Source: Luteipulveratus flavus
GTDB taxonomy: Bacteria; Actinomycetota; Actinomycetes; Actinomycetales; Dermatophilaceae
Assembly: GCF_029080175.1 (NCBI RefSeq)
Contig: NZ_JARFJC010000008.1
Strand: one strand, 5' to 3'
DNA: 64,000 nucleotides
Shown here: in pieces, positions 47,101 to 55,745 of the stretch
Position numbering within the stretch: the first letter of the stretch is position 1
How the letters are laid out: every line of letters begins with the position of its first letter
The notes under the pieces: generated by a model
The model's database searches: none
The model's input: the letters and a program-made list of their open reading frames with translations, nothing else
Told to the model about the DNA's origin: nothing
Made by a program: the position numbers and the translations under genes

Positions 47101-47784
47101 CTGGAGACCATCGCCAGCCACACCGACCTCGGCGCCGGCATGCAGGTCGCGATGAAGGACCTGGAGATCCGCGGCGCCGGCAACCTGCTCGGCGGCGAGC
47201 AGTCCGGCCACATCGCCGGCGTCGGCTTCGACCTGTACGTCCGGATGGTCGGCGAGGCCGTCGCGGACTTCCGTGGTGAGGGCGGCGACAAGGCGCCTGC
47301 GGAGGTCAAGATCGAGCTGCCCGTCGACGCGCACCTGCCGCACGACTACGTGCCGGGGGAGCGGCTGCGGCTGGAGGCATACAAGAAGCTCGCCACCGTC
47401 CAGGACGAGGCAGGTCTGCAGGAGATCGTCGACGAGCTGAACGACCGGTACGGCCAGCCGCCCGAGCCGGTGCAGCACCTGATCGAGGTCGCGCGGCTGC
47501 GCACCGTGGCGCGGCAGGGCGGTGTGTCCGACATCGCCGTGCAGGGCAAGTTCGTCCGGTTCGGTCCGGTCGACCTGCGTGAGAGCCAGACGCTGCGCCT
47601 GCAGCGGATCTACAAGGGCACCCTGGTCAAGGACGCGCTGCACCAGATCCTGGTCCCGGTGCCGACGACGTCGCCCGTCGCGGGTCGTCCGCTGCGGGAC
47701 ACCGACGTGCTGCAGTGGGCCGCCCAGCTCATCCGGGCGGTGCTGCTGGACGACGTCCCGGCCGCTGCGGCCGCCTCGTCGTGA
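44158..47784 (+). CDS. mfd: Transcription-repair coupling factor Mfd
   Basis: 1208 residues, full length. In order: a UvrB-like damage-recognition module (to about 340), a CarD-like RNA-polymerase-interaction domain starting near 526 (LRPGDFVVHEQHGVGKF), a RecG-like translocase with Walker A GDVGYGKT near 679, DEEQ near 780 and the arginine-finger motif GRVGRGRDRAY, and the C-terminal TRCF domain. It removes stalled RNA polymerase and recruits UvrA to the lesion. GTG 44158 is chosen because AAGGAG lies eight bases upstream. It starts the housekeeping half of the window. Confidence 0.96.
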   Translation: MTLTPLLDVLVADPAVRRVLDLVGTASVVDVAAAPGARGPLIAAVVDRAERPVPVLAVTATGRESQDLAAALRCFLPPESIAEFPSWETLPHERLSPRSDTVGRRLAVLRRLAHPDAHDATHGELKVVIASVRALLQPIAKGLGDLEPVALKVGDERPLEDIVEALAAAAYTRTDMVERRGEFAVRGGILDVFPPTEEHPLRVELWGDTVEEIRWFKVADQRSIGVGDRAGAGEDRGVAEHGLWAPPCRELLLTDQVRLRAAELAEQLPGVADLLHKVAEGIAVEGMESLGPALLDEGMETLVDVLPERTHIVLSDPERVRTRAHDLVATSAEFLEASWANAAAGNVVPIDLQSVLGAASYWTLSDTREHAIERGHPWWSLSSFASDEDLAEFVEDELPGERVTVATEEVPAYRSNTEAAVGDLRDWVRAGRRVLVVTEGPGLAQRVTEVLHDNDVSAHSLDALAPGAVEITTGSLGHGFALPSSDLVVLTESDLTGAAASAGGSTKDMRKMPSRRRKVVDPLQLRPGDFVVHEQHGVGKFVEMMQRTVGGATREYLVLEYAPSKRGQPGDRLFVPTDQLDQVTRYVGGEMPNLNKMGGSDWQTTKSRARRHVRQIAGELIQLYSARMATPGHAFPPDTPWQRELEDAFAYIETPDQLSSIDEVKADMEKTVPMDRLICGDVGYGKTEIAVRAAFKAVQDGKQVAVLVPTTLLVKQHQQTFSERYAGFPVVVKSLSRFQSDSQAREVIDGLADGSVDLVIGTHRLLSKEIRFKDLGLVVVDEEQRFGVEHKEQLKQLRTAVDVLAMSATPIPRTLEMAVTGIREMSTLATPPEERHPVLTFVGGYDEKQITAAIRRELMREGQVFFVHNKVQSIEKTASRLRELVPEARIATAHGKMSEHRLEEVVVDFWERRSDVLVCTTIVETGLDISNANTLIVERSDVLGLSQLHQLRGRVGRGRDRAYAYFLFPPDKPLTETAHDRLETIASHTDLGAGMQVAMKDLEIRGAGNLLGGEQSGHIAGVGFDLYVRMVGEAVADFRGEGGDKAPAEVKIELPVDAHLPHDYVPGERLRLEAYKKLATVQDEAGLQEIVDELNDRYGQPPEPVQHLIEVARLRTVARQGGVSDIAVQGKFVRFGPVDLRESQTLRLQRIYKGTLVKDALHQILVPVPTTSPVAGRPLRDTDVLQWAAQLIRAVLLDDVPAAAAASS

Positions 47785-47840
47785 GCGGCCGGAGTGTGAG
47801 TGGCATCATGTCCCCGGCAGACCAAGGGAGAGGACCTCAC

Positions 47841-48362
47841 GTGTTGCGCACCACCCGCCGTTCGCGGCGTACGGCCGGCCTGGCACTGCTCGCCGGGGCG
47901 ACGCTGGCGGTCTCCGGCTGCGGCGGCCTGATGTCCGACGGCCGCACCGCCGCGACGTACGGCGACACCACCGTCACGACCGCCCAGGTCCAGGACGCGG
48001 TCAAGGACGTCTCCCGGGTCGCCCCGCAGACCGGTTTCGACGGCCAGAGCGCGGCGATCTTCCTCGCCCTGCGGCCCAAGCTGAACGAGCTGGCCGCGCG
48101 GTACGACCTCGGCGTCTCGCGGGACCAGGCGGAGAAGGCGCTGCAGCCGGTCGCCGACCCGAGCAACGCCGGCATCGACGCCGTGCAGTCCAACCTCACC
48201 TTCGGCACGCTGCGGGACAACCCGCGCTCGCAGACCGCGCTGGCCACGCTCGTCCGCAGTGCCGACATCAAGCTGAACCCTCGCTACGGCCGCTGGAGCA
48301 AGGGCGGCCCCGTCGAGGCGGGGAAGCTGAACAACTGGCTCAAGCAGTCCAGCGACTCCTGA
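47841..48362 (+). CDS. SurA N-terminal-like lipoprotein
   Basis: 173 residues. The signal peptide ends in lipobox V-S-G-C (Cys27). The remainder is a helical SurA/PrsA-type chaperone N-domain (YGDTTVTTAQVQDAVKDV, then LNELAARYDLGVSRDQAEKAL) without any peptidyl-prolyl isomerase domain, so it is about half the length of PrsA-type foldases. It is exported and lipid-anchored and may help fold secreted proteins. GTG 47841 follows GGGAG. The position between mfd and mazG is typical for actinobacteria. Confidence 0.8.
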   Translation: MLRTTRRSRRTAGLALLAGATLAVSGCGGLMSDGRTAATYGDTTVTTAQVQDAVKDVSRVAPQTGFDGQSAAIFLALRPKLNELAARYDLGVSRDQAEKALQPVADPSNAGIDAVQSNLTFGTLRDNPRSQTALATLVRSADIKLNPRYGRWSKGGPVEAGKLNNWLKQSSDS

Positions 48363-48369
48363 CGACCGC

Positions 48370-49296
48370 GTGACCCATCGCCTGACGATCCTGGTGACCA
48401 GCCCGCGGGTGGCCGCGGGGTTGCTGACCCGTGACGCCTGGCAGGTCCTCGGGTCCGCGACGCAGATCCTGGCCGCGGACGCCGAGGACCCCACGACCCA
48501 CGCCGTGACCACATCGGGCGTCGAGGTCGTCACGACCGACGAGCAAGGTCTCCCACTGGCCCGACGGCTGGTCGAGCGGACCGGCGCGGGCGACGTCGTC
48601 TGGGTGGGTTCCCCCGACGGCGACCCCGGCCTCACCGACGCGCTCGCGGCCGAGCTGTCCCGGCTGGAGGAGCCGCCGGAGGTGGAGGTTCTCGTCGGGT
48701 CCTGGGACGTCCCCGGTGCGCGGCTGCTGGACGCCGTCGCCGTCATGGACGCGCTCCGGTCCCCGGGCGGCTGTCCCTGGGATGCGGAGCAGACGCACGC
48801 CAGCCTCGCGCCGTACCTGCTGGAGGAGGCCCACGAGACGGTCGAGGCGATCGAGACCGAGGACCTCTCGCACCTGGAGGAGGAGCTCGGCGACGTGCTG
48901 CTGCAGGTCCTCTTCCACGCGCGGGTGGCTCAGGAGCACGACCAGGAGCCGTTCGACATCGACGACGTCGCCGCCGGGCTCGTCGCCAAGCTGGTGCGCC
49001 GCCACCCGCACGTGTTCGGGGACGGTGACGCGTCGACGCCGGCCGAGGTCGAGGCGTCCTGGGAGCGGATCAAGGCTGCGGAGAAGCCCGACCGCGCCCA
49101 CGACGACCTGCTGGCCGGCATCCCGGCCTCGCTGCCGCTCCCGCTCGTCGTCGACAAGGTGCGGGCCCGGCTCGCGCGGCGAGGCGGGGACCCGGCGCTC
49201 GATGCGCGCCTGCTCGAGCTCGCGAGCCGGCTCGACACCCGGGCCGGTGAGGAGTGGACCGACCTGCGGATCCTCCTCGCGCCCCCACCCGACTAG
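48370..49296 (+). CDS. mazG: Nucleoside triphosphate pyrophosphohydrolase MazG
   Basis: 308 residues from GTG 48370. The MazG fold begins near 122 with GGCPWDAEQTH. The metal-binding acidic motifs are EEAHE and EELGDVLLQVLFHARVAQE. KLVRRHPHVFGD is a strong family landmark. The first 115 residues look like a reduced tetrapyrrole-methylase-like domain, as in the actinobacterial form. The enzyme hydrolyses non-canonical or oxidised NTPs to NMP and pyrophosphate, protecting DNA. It is transcribed with the upstream lipoprotein (7-base gap). Confidence 0.92.
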   Translation: MTHRLTILVTSPRVAAGLLTRDAWQVLGSATQILAADAEDPTTHAVTTSGVEVVTTDEQGLPLARRLVERTGAGDVVWVGSPDGDPGLTDALAAELSRLEEPPEVEVLVGSWDVPGARLLDAVAVMDALRSPGGCPWDAEQTHASLAPYLLEEAHETVEAIETEDLSHLEEELGDVLLQVLFHARVAQEHDQEPFDIDDVAAGLVAKLVRRHPHVFGDGDASTPAEVEASWERIKAAEKPDRAHDDLLAGIPASLPLPLVVDKVRARLARRGGDPALDARLLELASRLDTRAGEEWTDLRILLAPPPD

Positions 49297-49390
49297 CCCC
49301 TCACCCCCTCGGCAAAACCTGGCCGGCAGCACACGCATACCTGTGCCACTCACCACCTTCTGCCGGCCGAGCGGGGCGTCCCGCCCACCG

Positions 49391-49433
49391 CTGGTCGAGG
49401 AGGGCGAACGACGTGAGGGGTCGTATCGAGACC
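49391..49433. repeat. REP-like imperfect palindromic element
   Basis: The stretch has CTGGTCGAGGAG at one end and CGTATCGAGACC at the other. This resembles the short extragenic palindromes common in high-GC actinobacteria, whose arms read GGTCGAG and TCGAGACC. It lies in the 148-base gap between mazG and the convergent kinase gene. The same gap has outer arms CCCCTCAC and GTGAGGGG and inner arms GGCCGGCAG and CTGCCGGCC, so the whole gap may fold. Recognition is from memory of the type, not from a second copy in this window. Confidence 0.45.
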
Positions 49434-49444
49434 CGGGGCGCTGC

Positions 49445-49933
49445 CTACGGACCCAGCCCGACGTGCCCCAGGATCGATGCGACCACCTCGTCCAGCGGCG
49501 TCCGGGTGTCGATCTCCAGGGTCGCGCGGCGTCGCAGCAACGGCTCGACCGTCTCCTTGTACGCCAGCGCCTCGGCTCGTTCGGTCGCGTCCTTGCCGTA
49601 GTCGTTGGTGCTGCGGTGTGCGAGCCGCTCGGCCATCACCTCGACCGGCGCGCTGAGCAGGACGACCGCGTCGAACCGGTCGTAGAAGTCACCCTGGTTG
49701 CGCGCCGTGGCGGCGACAGCGAGCAGCTCGCCGTCGGCGGTGCGCAGCAGCTCGTCCATCAGCTCGGGCACCAGCATCGGCTCATGCGTCGTCCCTCCGG
49801 CGTCCTCGACCGGCACCTCGTGCAGCCACGGACCGAGGTCGGTGTCGACCGTGCGGTGGCCGAGCGCGGCCAGCCTCTCGAGCACGCTGGACTTGCCCAC
49901 GCCGGACAGTCCGGTGATCAGCACGCGCCGCAC
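49445..49933 (-). CDS. P-loop nucleotide kinase-like protein
   Basis: 162 residues. Walker A GLSGVGKSS spans 8-16, a short strand ends in DTDLG, and VVLLSAPVEVMAERLAHRS holds the lid-like Arg residues. The shape is that of shikimate-kinase or AAA_18/gluconate-kinase-like small kinases. Substrate is unknown: no shikimate-binding signature is seen. It is on the opposite strand to the housekeeping genes, and 101 bases of simple repeat and spacer separate it from the divergent tyrosine phosphatase. Confidence 0.7.
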   Translation of the reverse strand: MRRVLITGLSGVGKSSVLERLAALGHRTVDTDLGPWLHEVPVEDAGGTTHEPMLVPELMDELLRTADGELLAVAATARNQGDFYDRFDAVVLLSAPVEVMAERLAHRSTNDYGKDATERAEALAYKETVEPLLRRRATLEIDTRTPLDEVVASILGHVGLGP

Positions 49934-49952
49934 GGTCGCACCGTACGGCGCG

Positions 49953-50006
49953 CCCCGCCCGTCCCGGTCGCCCCGCCCCTCCCGGTCGCCCCGCCCGTCC
50001 CGGTCG
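49953..50006. repeat. Three tandem copies of an 18-base GC-rich unit
   Basis: Unit CCCCGCCCGTCCCGGTCG is repeated three times with one base change in the middle copy. It sits in the gap between the divergent kinase and phosphatase genes, where both promoters should be. Copy number could vary between strains by slippage and alter spacing of promoter elements. The exact edges may be off by one or two bases. Confidence 0.7.
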
Positions 50007-50034
50007 CCGTGCCCGCCTCGCTACGCTGCGGCGC

Positions 50035-50613
50035 GTGGTGGACAGTGGCGCTCGAGGGTCGATCCTGGTCGTGTGCACGGGCAACGTGTGCCGCTCCCCG
50101 TACATCGAGGTGGTGCTGCGTCATCACCTGGCCGGTACGGGCATCGCGGTGACGAGCGCCGGTTCCCGCGCGTTGGCCGGCTCACCGGCGGACGCCGAGA
50201 CCGAGCGGGCTCTCGCCGAGGACGGTCTCACCGCCGACGGGTTCGTGGCGCGGCAGCTGCACCCCGATCTGGTCGAGGCGGCCGACCTCGTCATCACCGC
50301 CACGCGCGAGCACCGGTCGGCCGTGGCGCAGCTGCAGCCGAGGGCGATGCGGCGCGCCTTCGCGCTGACCGATCTCGCCGACCTGCTGAGGGTGGCCGTC
50401 GACACCGGCCAGGTCCGGCGCGAGGACCAGGCGGTGGCCGAGGTCGTGGCCGCGGCGACGGCGTGCCGCGCCGACGTCGCACCGCGTCCGGCGGAGTCCG
50501 CCGACATCGTCGACCCCTACCGGCGCGGACCGGCGGTGTTCGCCCAGGCCGCCGACCAGGTCCGTTCCGCCCTGCCCCCGGTGGTGACGGCACTGCGGAC
50601 GGCGGTGGGCTGA
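50035..50613 (+). CDS. Low-molecular-weight phosphotyrosine phosphatase (second copy)
   Basis: 192 residues. The phosphate loop is C14-TGNVC-R20-S21, and the acid loop appears as VDPYRRG near 160. It is longer than the 150-160-residue norm because of an Ala-rich helix insertion (VAEVVAAATACRADV). Substrates could be phosphotyrosine or arginine-phosphate proteins. It lies far from the polysaccharide genes, next to eno, so it need not belong to the BY-kinase cycle served by the copy at 5890-6453. A hairpin terminator follows it. Confidence 0.83.
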   Translation: MVDSGARGSILVVCTGNVCRSPYIEVVLRHHLAGTGIAVTSAGSRALAGSPADAETERALAEDGLTADGFVARQLHPDLVEAADLVITATREHRSAVAQLQPRAMRRAFALTDLADLLRVAVDTGQVRREDQAVAEVVAAATACRADVAPRPAESADIVDPYRRGPAVFAQAADQVRSALPPVVTALRTAVG

Positions 50614-50623
50614 GCCGGCGGTG

Positions 50624-50646
50624 CGGGTCGCTCCGAGAGCGACCCG
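50624..50646 (+). terminator. Hairpin after the tyrosine phosphatase gene
   Basis: CGGGTCGCTC (50624-50633) pairs with GAGCGACCCG (50637-50646) around a CGA loop. The ten-base GC-rich stem has no U-tract, as is common in actinobacteria. It lies 11 bases after the phosphatase stop and upstream of eno, separating the two transcripts. Confidence 0.65.
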
Positions 50647-50721
50647 GGCGTACGGGCTAGGCTCGGCGAGGATGCCCTCGGCGTCCGCCATCGCCCGCTC
50701 ACGTACGTGCAGGAGACTTCC

Positions 50722-52002
<1,281 letters not shown>

Positions 52003-52007
52003 GACCG

Positions 52008-52577
52008 GTGGCGCGCGACTCCCGTACGACCAAGAGCAGCCGTGGACGGGCGACCGCGGGCAGCCGTCCACGCCCCCGTTCGGGCGGCAGCTCTCGTACG
52101 GCCGCGCGTCCGGTCCGCGGCTCGTCCCGTCCGACGGTACGAGCCGCGGCCTCCCCGGCCGGCGCACCCGGTGCCCGGCGTCGGCCGAAGTCGATGCGCC
52201 GGATGGTCACCCTCGGCCTGATCCTGATGTTCCTCGCGGTGCTGATCATCCCGACCCTGCGCAACTACCTGCACCAGCGGTCGCAGATCGACGCCCTGAA
52301 CGACAAGGTCGCGACCCAGCGCACCTCGGTGACCGCGCTGCAGCGCGAGCGCGAGCGCTGGGCCAACCCGGCGTACGTGCAGCAGCAGGCGCGGCAGCGG
52401 CTGGGGTTCGCCAAGCCGGGGGAGCGGGCGTACATCCTCATCGACGACCAGGGCACCGTCCGCGAGGCGACGAAACCGGACAGCGTGACGGGCTCCGACG
52501 TCCGCCCGGGCCGCCCCTGGTACGGCCAGGTGTGGGAGTCGGTCAAGGAGTCCGGCGGGACGGCACCGGCCAAGTGA
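52008..52577 (+). CDS. FtsB/DivIC-type septum formation initiator
   Basis: 189 residues from GTG 52008. A long basic Ser/Arg/Ala-rich cytosolic N-terminus (to about 62) precedes a single membrane helix (about 66-84). A coiled coil follows (QIDALNDKVATQRTSVTALQRERERW), then the family sequence ANPAYVQQQARQRLGFAKPGE. FtsB/DivIC proteins join FtsL and FtsQ in the divisome. The cytosolic arm is much longer than in E. coli FtsB, as is usual in actinobacteria. It is four-base coupled to the DUF501 gene. Confidence 0.88.
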   Translation: MARDSRTTKSSRGRATAGSRPRPRSGGSSRTAARPVRGSSRPTVRAAASPAGAPGARRRPKSMRRMVTLGLILMFLAVLIIPTLRNYLHQRSQIDALNDKVATQRTSVTALQRERERWANPAYVQQQARQRLGFAKPGERAYILIDDQGTVREATKPDSVTGSDVRPGRPWYGQVWESVKESGGTAPAK

Positions 52578-53101
52578 GCGTCACCGACTCCGGGAACGAC
52601 GCGTCGATCGACCCTGCCGACCTCGCCTGGGTGCAGCACCAGCTCGGCCGTCCTCCGCGCGGCATCGTGGCCATCGCGGCGCGCTGCCCGTGCGGCTGCC
52701 CCACCGTCGTCCGGACGCGCCCGCGGCTGCCGGACGGGACACCGTTCCCCACCTCCTTCTACGCCACCTGCCCGCGGCTGACCGGTGCCGTCAGCACCTT
52801 GGAGTCGTCCGGGATGATGCGCGAGATGTCCGAGCGGATCGAGGCGGATCCCGTTCTCGCACAGGCGTATGCGGCCGCTCACGAGGACTACCTGCGTCGC
52901 CGCGCAGAGCTCGGTGACGTCCCGGAGATCGCCGGTGTGTCGGCCGGCGGGATGCCGACCCGGGTCAAGTGCCTGCACGTGCTCGTCGCTCACTCGCTCG
53001 CCGTCGGCCCGGGCGTGAACCCGCTCGGCGACGAGGCGCTGGCCGCGCTGCCGCAGTGGTGGGCCGGCGGCTGCTGCCGTCCGGAGGGCAGCGACTCGTG
53101 A
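52574..53101 (+). CDS. DUF501 domain protein
   Basis: 175 residues from GTG 52574 (GTGA overlap). A Cys-rich stretch CPCGCP precedes the conserved PFPTSFYATCPRL, and the C-terminus has MPTRVKCLHVLVAHSLA followed by WWAGGCC. The spaced Cys and His residues suggest metal binding. It is found almost always between the DivIC-like gene and ppx in actinobacteria; its function is not established. The tight coupling on both sides suggests joint expression with cell-division and polyphosphate genes. Confidence 0.87.
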   Translation: MSVTDSGNDASIDPADLAWVQHQLGRPPRGIVAIAARCPCGCPTVVRTRPRLPDGTPFPTSFYATCPRLTGAVSTLESSGMMREMSERIEADPVLAQAYAAAHEDYLRRRAELGDVPEIAGVSAGGMPTRVKCLHVLVAHSLAVGPGVNPLGDEALAALPQWWAGGCCRPEGSDS

Positions 53102-54075
53102 CCCGCGTCGGGGCGATCGACTGCGGTACCAACTCCATCCGGCTGCTGGTCGCCGACATCGCCGAGGGCGCCGAGGTCACCGACGGCAACCAGGTCACGC
53201 ACGGTGGTCGCCTCACCGACGTGCTGCGCCGGACCGAGATCGTGCGGCTGGGTCAGGGTGTCGACGTCACGGGTGCGATCGCGCCGGAGGCGATGCAGCG
53301 CACCCTCGCCCAGGCGAGCGAGTACGCCGCCCAGTGCCGCGAGCTCGGCGCGGAACGCGTGCGGTTCGTCGCCACCTCGGCCTCTCGGGACGCCTCGAAC
53401 GCCGCCGAGTTCGTCACCGGTGTACGCGCGGCGTTCGACGGGTTCGACGTCGAGCCGGAGGTCGTGAGCGGTGACGAGGAGGCGTCGCTCAGCTTCGCCG
53501 GCGCCACCGGCGACCTCCTGTCCGCAGGCGCACCGGCGCCGTACCTCGTCGTCGACCTCGGCGGCGGCTCGACCGAGCTCGTCCGGGGCACCACGGCCGT
53601 CGAGGCGGCCCGCTCGGTCGACATCGGCTGCGTCCGGCTGACCGAGCGGCACCTGCGCTCCGACCCCCCGACCCGCTCGCAGGTGAGTGCGGCCCTCGCC
53701 GACTTGCACGCCGCCCTGGACCTGGCCGAGCGGACCGTCGACCTGCGCGGAGTCGGCACCCTGGTCGGTCTCGCCGGCTCGGTGACCACCATCACCGCCC
53801 ACGCCCTCGGGCTGACGGCGTACGACTCGGCCACCATCCACGGGACGCGCCTGCCGGTCGGGCAGGTCGTCGACGCCTGCGACGACCTGCTGCACCGCAC
53901 CCACGCCCAGCGCGCCGAGCTGGGGTTCATGCACCCGGGCCGGGTCGACGTGATCGGCGCCGGCGCCCTCGTCTGGCGCGCGGTCATCGAGCGTCTGGTC
54001 GACCGCGGCGGCATCACCGACGTCGCCACCAGCGAGAAGGACATCCTCGACGGCATCGCGCTGTCGGTGGCCTGA
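53098..54075 (+). CDS. ppx: Exopolyphosphatase / pppGpp phosphohydrolase (Ppx/GppA family)
   Basis: 325 residues from GTG 53098, overlapping the DUF501 stop. It is an ASKHA-fold enzyme with phosphate-1 loop AIDCGTNSIRLLV, the catalytic Glu region VVSGDEEASLSF, and phosphate-2 loop VDLGGGSTELV. It lacks the C-terminal HD domain of E. coli Ppx, so it is the short actinobacterial form. It degrades polyphosphate or pppGpp. It ends the housekeeping operon ten bases before the convergent regulator. Confidence 0.9.
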   Translation: MTRVGAIDCGTNSIRLLVADIAEGAEVTDGNQVTHGGRLTDVLRRTEIVRLGQGVDVTGAIAPEAMQRTLAQASEYAAQCRELGAERVRFVATSASRDASNAAEFVTGVRAAFDGFDVEPEVVSGDEEASLSFAGATGDLLSAGAPAPYLVVDLGGGSTELVRGTTAVEAARSVDIGCVRLTERHLRSDPPTRSQVSAALADLHAALDLAERTVDLRGVGTLVGLAGSVTTITAHALGLTAYDSATIHGTRLPVGQVVDACDDLLHRTHAQRAELGFMHPGRVDVIGAGALVWRAVIERLVDRGGITDVATSEKDILDGIALSVA

Positions 54076-54084
54076 CCCTGCGGC

Positions 54085-54987
54085 TCAGTCGTACTCCCAG
54101 CGCAGTCCGGTGACGACCGGTGCCGCGGGCTCGGTCACCAGGTGTGCCCGGCCGCCGTGGTAGATCGGCACCGGGTTGCATCGTGAGTCGGGGTCCTGCA
54201 GCCGCCGGCGGTGGAACTCCTCGATCCGCACGGGGACGGCGTCGGGGTGGAACTGCAGCTCCACGACGTGGATACCGCCGGAGTAGAGGTGCATCCGGTA
54301 GTGCTCGTACATGGGGATGCGGTTGTCGTCCTTGATCATGTACTGGAAGACGTGGGTCTCCTGCCGACGGATCGACCGGTCGAACAGCAGCTCCGCCACG
54401 ACCATGCCGGTGGGTGCATGGCGGCCGAGCCGTCCGATCCGGCAGCCGCTGATCGCGAGGAAGGAGATCCTGGCGGCGTCGCAGCCGGGCTCGCCCTGGT
54501 AGGCCACGACCTGCCGGTCCACGTCCTCCACCGCGCGCACCACCTGGTGCACGTGCTTGGTCTCCATCGAGCGCTCCCGACCGATGGCGATCCCCTCGCT
54601 GACGCTCAGGCAGGCGCTCTGCCCGACGGAGGGGCTGCCCATCTCGCCGATCAGCTCATCGATCGTCCCGCCGAACTCGGTCATGCCGGCCAGCCGGCTG
54701 CGGCGAGCCTCCCGTGAGGCGTCCTCGGTCACCAGGCTGGTGAGAGTGCCCGGCGGCAGGGCCAGCACCTGCTCCAGCGCGTGGACCACGGGCAACGAGC
54801 GGGTCGTCGGCTGGCGCTCCCCGTTCTGCCAGTACGACAGGGTGCTGACCCCGACGTGCTGGCCGCGGGTGGCGAGATGGTCGCGAACCCGGCTGAGCGC
54901 CAGTCCGCGGTGGGCGATCGCGGATCGCAGGGCGTCGTCGAACGACGGATGGCCTGCTGCGCCGCCGCGCCGTGAGGTGGTGTTCAT
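54085..54987 (-). CDS. XRE-family transcriptional regulator, copy 1
   Basis: 300 residues. A helix-turn-helix of the XRE type occupies about 17-80, including GQHVGVSTLSYWQNGERQP as recognition helix region. The remaining 200 residues form an unassigned beta-rich domain with two conserved cysteines (YQGEPGCD and SGCRIGR) and blocks such as FDRSIRRQE, HVFQY, EHYRMHLYSGG and VRIEEFHRRRL. It is a clear paralogue of the protein at 56596-57522, and the two flank the secreted protease operon. It is divergent from the protease gene across a 187-base control region, so it likely regulates that operon. The effector domain may sense a ligand or redox state; that is inference. Confidence 0.82.
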   Translation of the reverse strand: MNTTSRRGGAAGHPSFDDALRSAIAHRGLALSRVRDHLATRGQHVGVSTLSYWQNGERQPTTRSLPVVHALEQVLALPPGTLTSLVTEDASREARRSRLAGMTEFGGTIDELIGEMGSPSVGQSACLSVSEGIAIGRERSMETKHVHQVVRAVEDVDRQVVAYQGEPGCDAARISFLAISGCRIGRLGRHAPTGMVVAELLFDRSIRRQETHVFQYMIKDDNRIPMYEHYRMHLYSGGIHVVELQFHPDAVPVRIEEFHRRRLQDPDSRCNPVPIYHGGRAHLVTEPAAPVVTGLRWEYD

Positions 54988-55174
54988 GCTGCCTCGTTCT
55001 CCTGCTCCTCACCGCGCCGCGCGGGCCACGGTGAACATTCACCTGTGCCCCCCGGCCGGTCGCGCACCCGTGCGGTCGAGCGTTCGCGGAACGTTCACAC
55101 GTTCGTCGACCCCTCTGGTGCGCTGAGGGATATCGCACCATCTTTGGCCCTCTCCGAGAGAGGAAATCGCCACG
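54988..55174. promoter_or_regulatory. Divergent control region, regulator 1 / secreted protease operon
   Basis: Several dyads are packed here: GGTGAA-CA-TTCACC (55030-55043), CGTTC-GCG-GAACG (55081-55093) and the palindrome GAACGTTC (55089-55096). The core GAACRTTCAC occurs twice, at 55033 and 55089, 56 bases apart. The motif shared with the second regulator lies further right at 55131-55146. A GAGAGAGGA Shine-Dalgarno precedes ATG 55175. Confidence 0.55.
55131..55146 (+). promoter_or_regulatory. Shared 16-base motif, site A
   Basis: TATCGCACCATCTTTG occurs 28 bases upstream of the protease ATG. The same 16 bases with one T-to-C change occur at 57569-57584, upstream of the second regulator gene. 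A 15 of 16 match in two short intergenic regions flanking one locus is unlikely by chance. It is proposed as an operator for the paralogous regulators. Confidence 0.55.
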
Positions 55175-55744
55175 ATGTCTCGAAACTCACCCACCCTGCG
55201 TCGCGCCGGCGTCGCTCTGGTGCTGGCGGCGGCCGCCGTCGGTACGGCGGCGCCGGCGCACGCGGCGTCCCGCACCCTCAACATCTACGGCCAGGCCCAG
55301 CAGCAGTCGAACTGGTGCTGGGCGGCGACCGGCAACACCATCGCCGGCTGGTTCGGCGCCTCGGTCTCGCAGAACACCTTCTGCGACCTGGCGTTCGGGT
55401 ACAGCACGGCCTACACCTGCCCCAACAACCAGGCGACGCTCGGCAACGACCAGACGGCGTTCCGCGCGCTCGGCATCAACCCCGGCTACTACGTCTCCTA
55501 CGCCGTGAACTACACGACGATCTCGACCGACATCGCCGCGGGCCGCCCGCTCAACACGCGCATCCAGTGGAGCTCCGGCGGGGGCCACATGATGGCCATC
55601 TACGGCTACGACTCGGCCTACTCCCAGATCAGCTGGTACAACCCGTGGCCCAGCGACAGCCGGTACAACTACGGCTCCTACAGCTACTACCGCAGCAACG
55701 GGTCGTTCACCTGGACCCACTCCCTCTACGGGATCGGAGCCTGA
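55175..55744 (+). CDS. Secreted papain-like cysteine protease (AvrRpt2/C39-like fold)
   Basis: 189 residues. A signal peptide is cleaved after AHA (30). The mature part is a compact papain-like domain with oxyanion Gln44 and nucleophile Cys48 in QSNWCWAA, catalytic His138 in GGGHMMAIYGYD, and third residue Asn156 in WYNPW. Cys70 and Cys82 could form a disulphide. The start of the mature protein is almost at the catalytic domain, so there is little or no propeptide. Related folds include AvrRpt2-type effectors and C39/C70 peptidases. It is exported and presumably cleaves an extracellular target. The partner gene begins two bases after its stop. Confidence 0.83.
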   Translation: MSRNSPTLRRAGVALVLAAAAVGTAAPAHAASRTLNIYGQAQQQSNWCWAATGNTIAGWFGASVSQNTFCDLAFGYSTAYTCPNNQATLGNDQTAFRALGINPGYYVSYAVNYTTISTDIAAGRPLNTRIQWSSGGGHMMAIYGYDSAYSQISWYNPWPSDSRYNYGSYSYYRSNGSFTWTHSLYGIGA

Positions 55745-55745
55745 C

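Noticed and set aside
49445..49933. Shikimate kinase
   Set aside because: Small P-loop fold fits, but shikimate-binding residues and aro neighbours were not seen.
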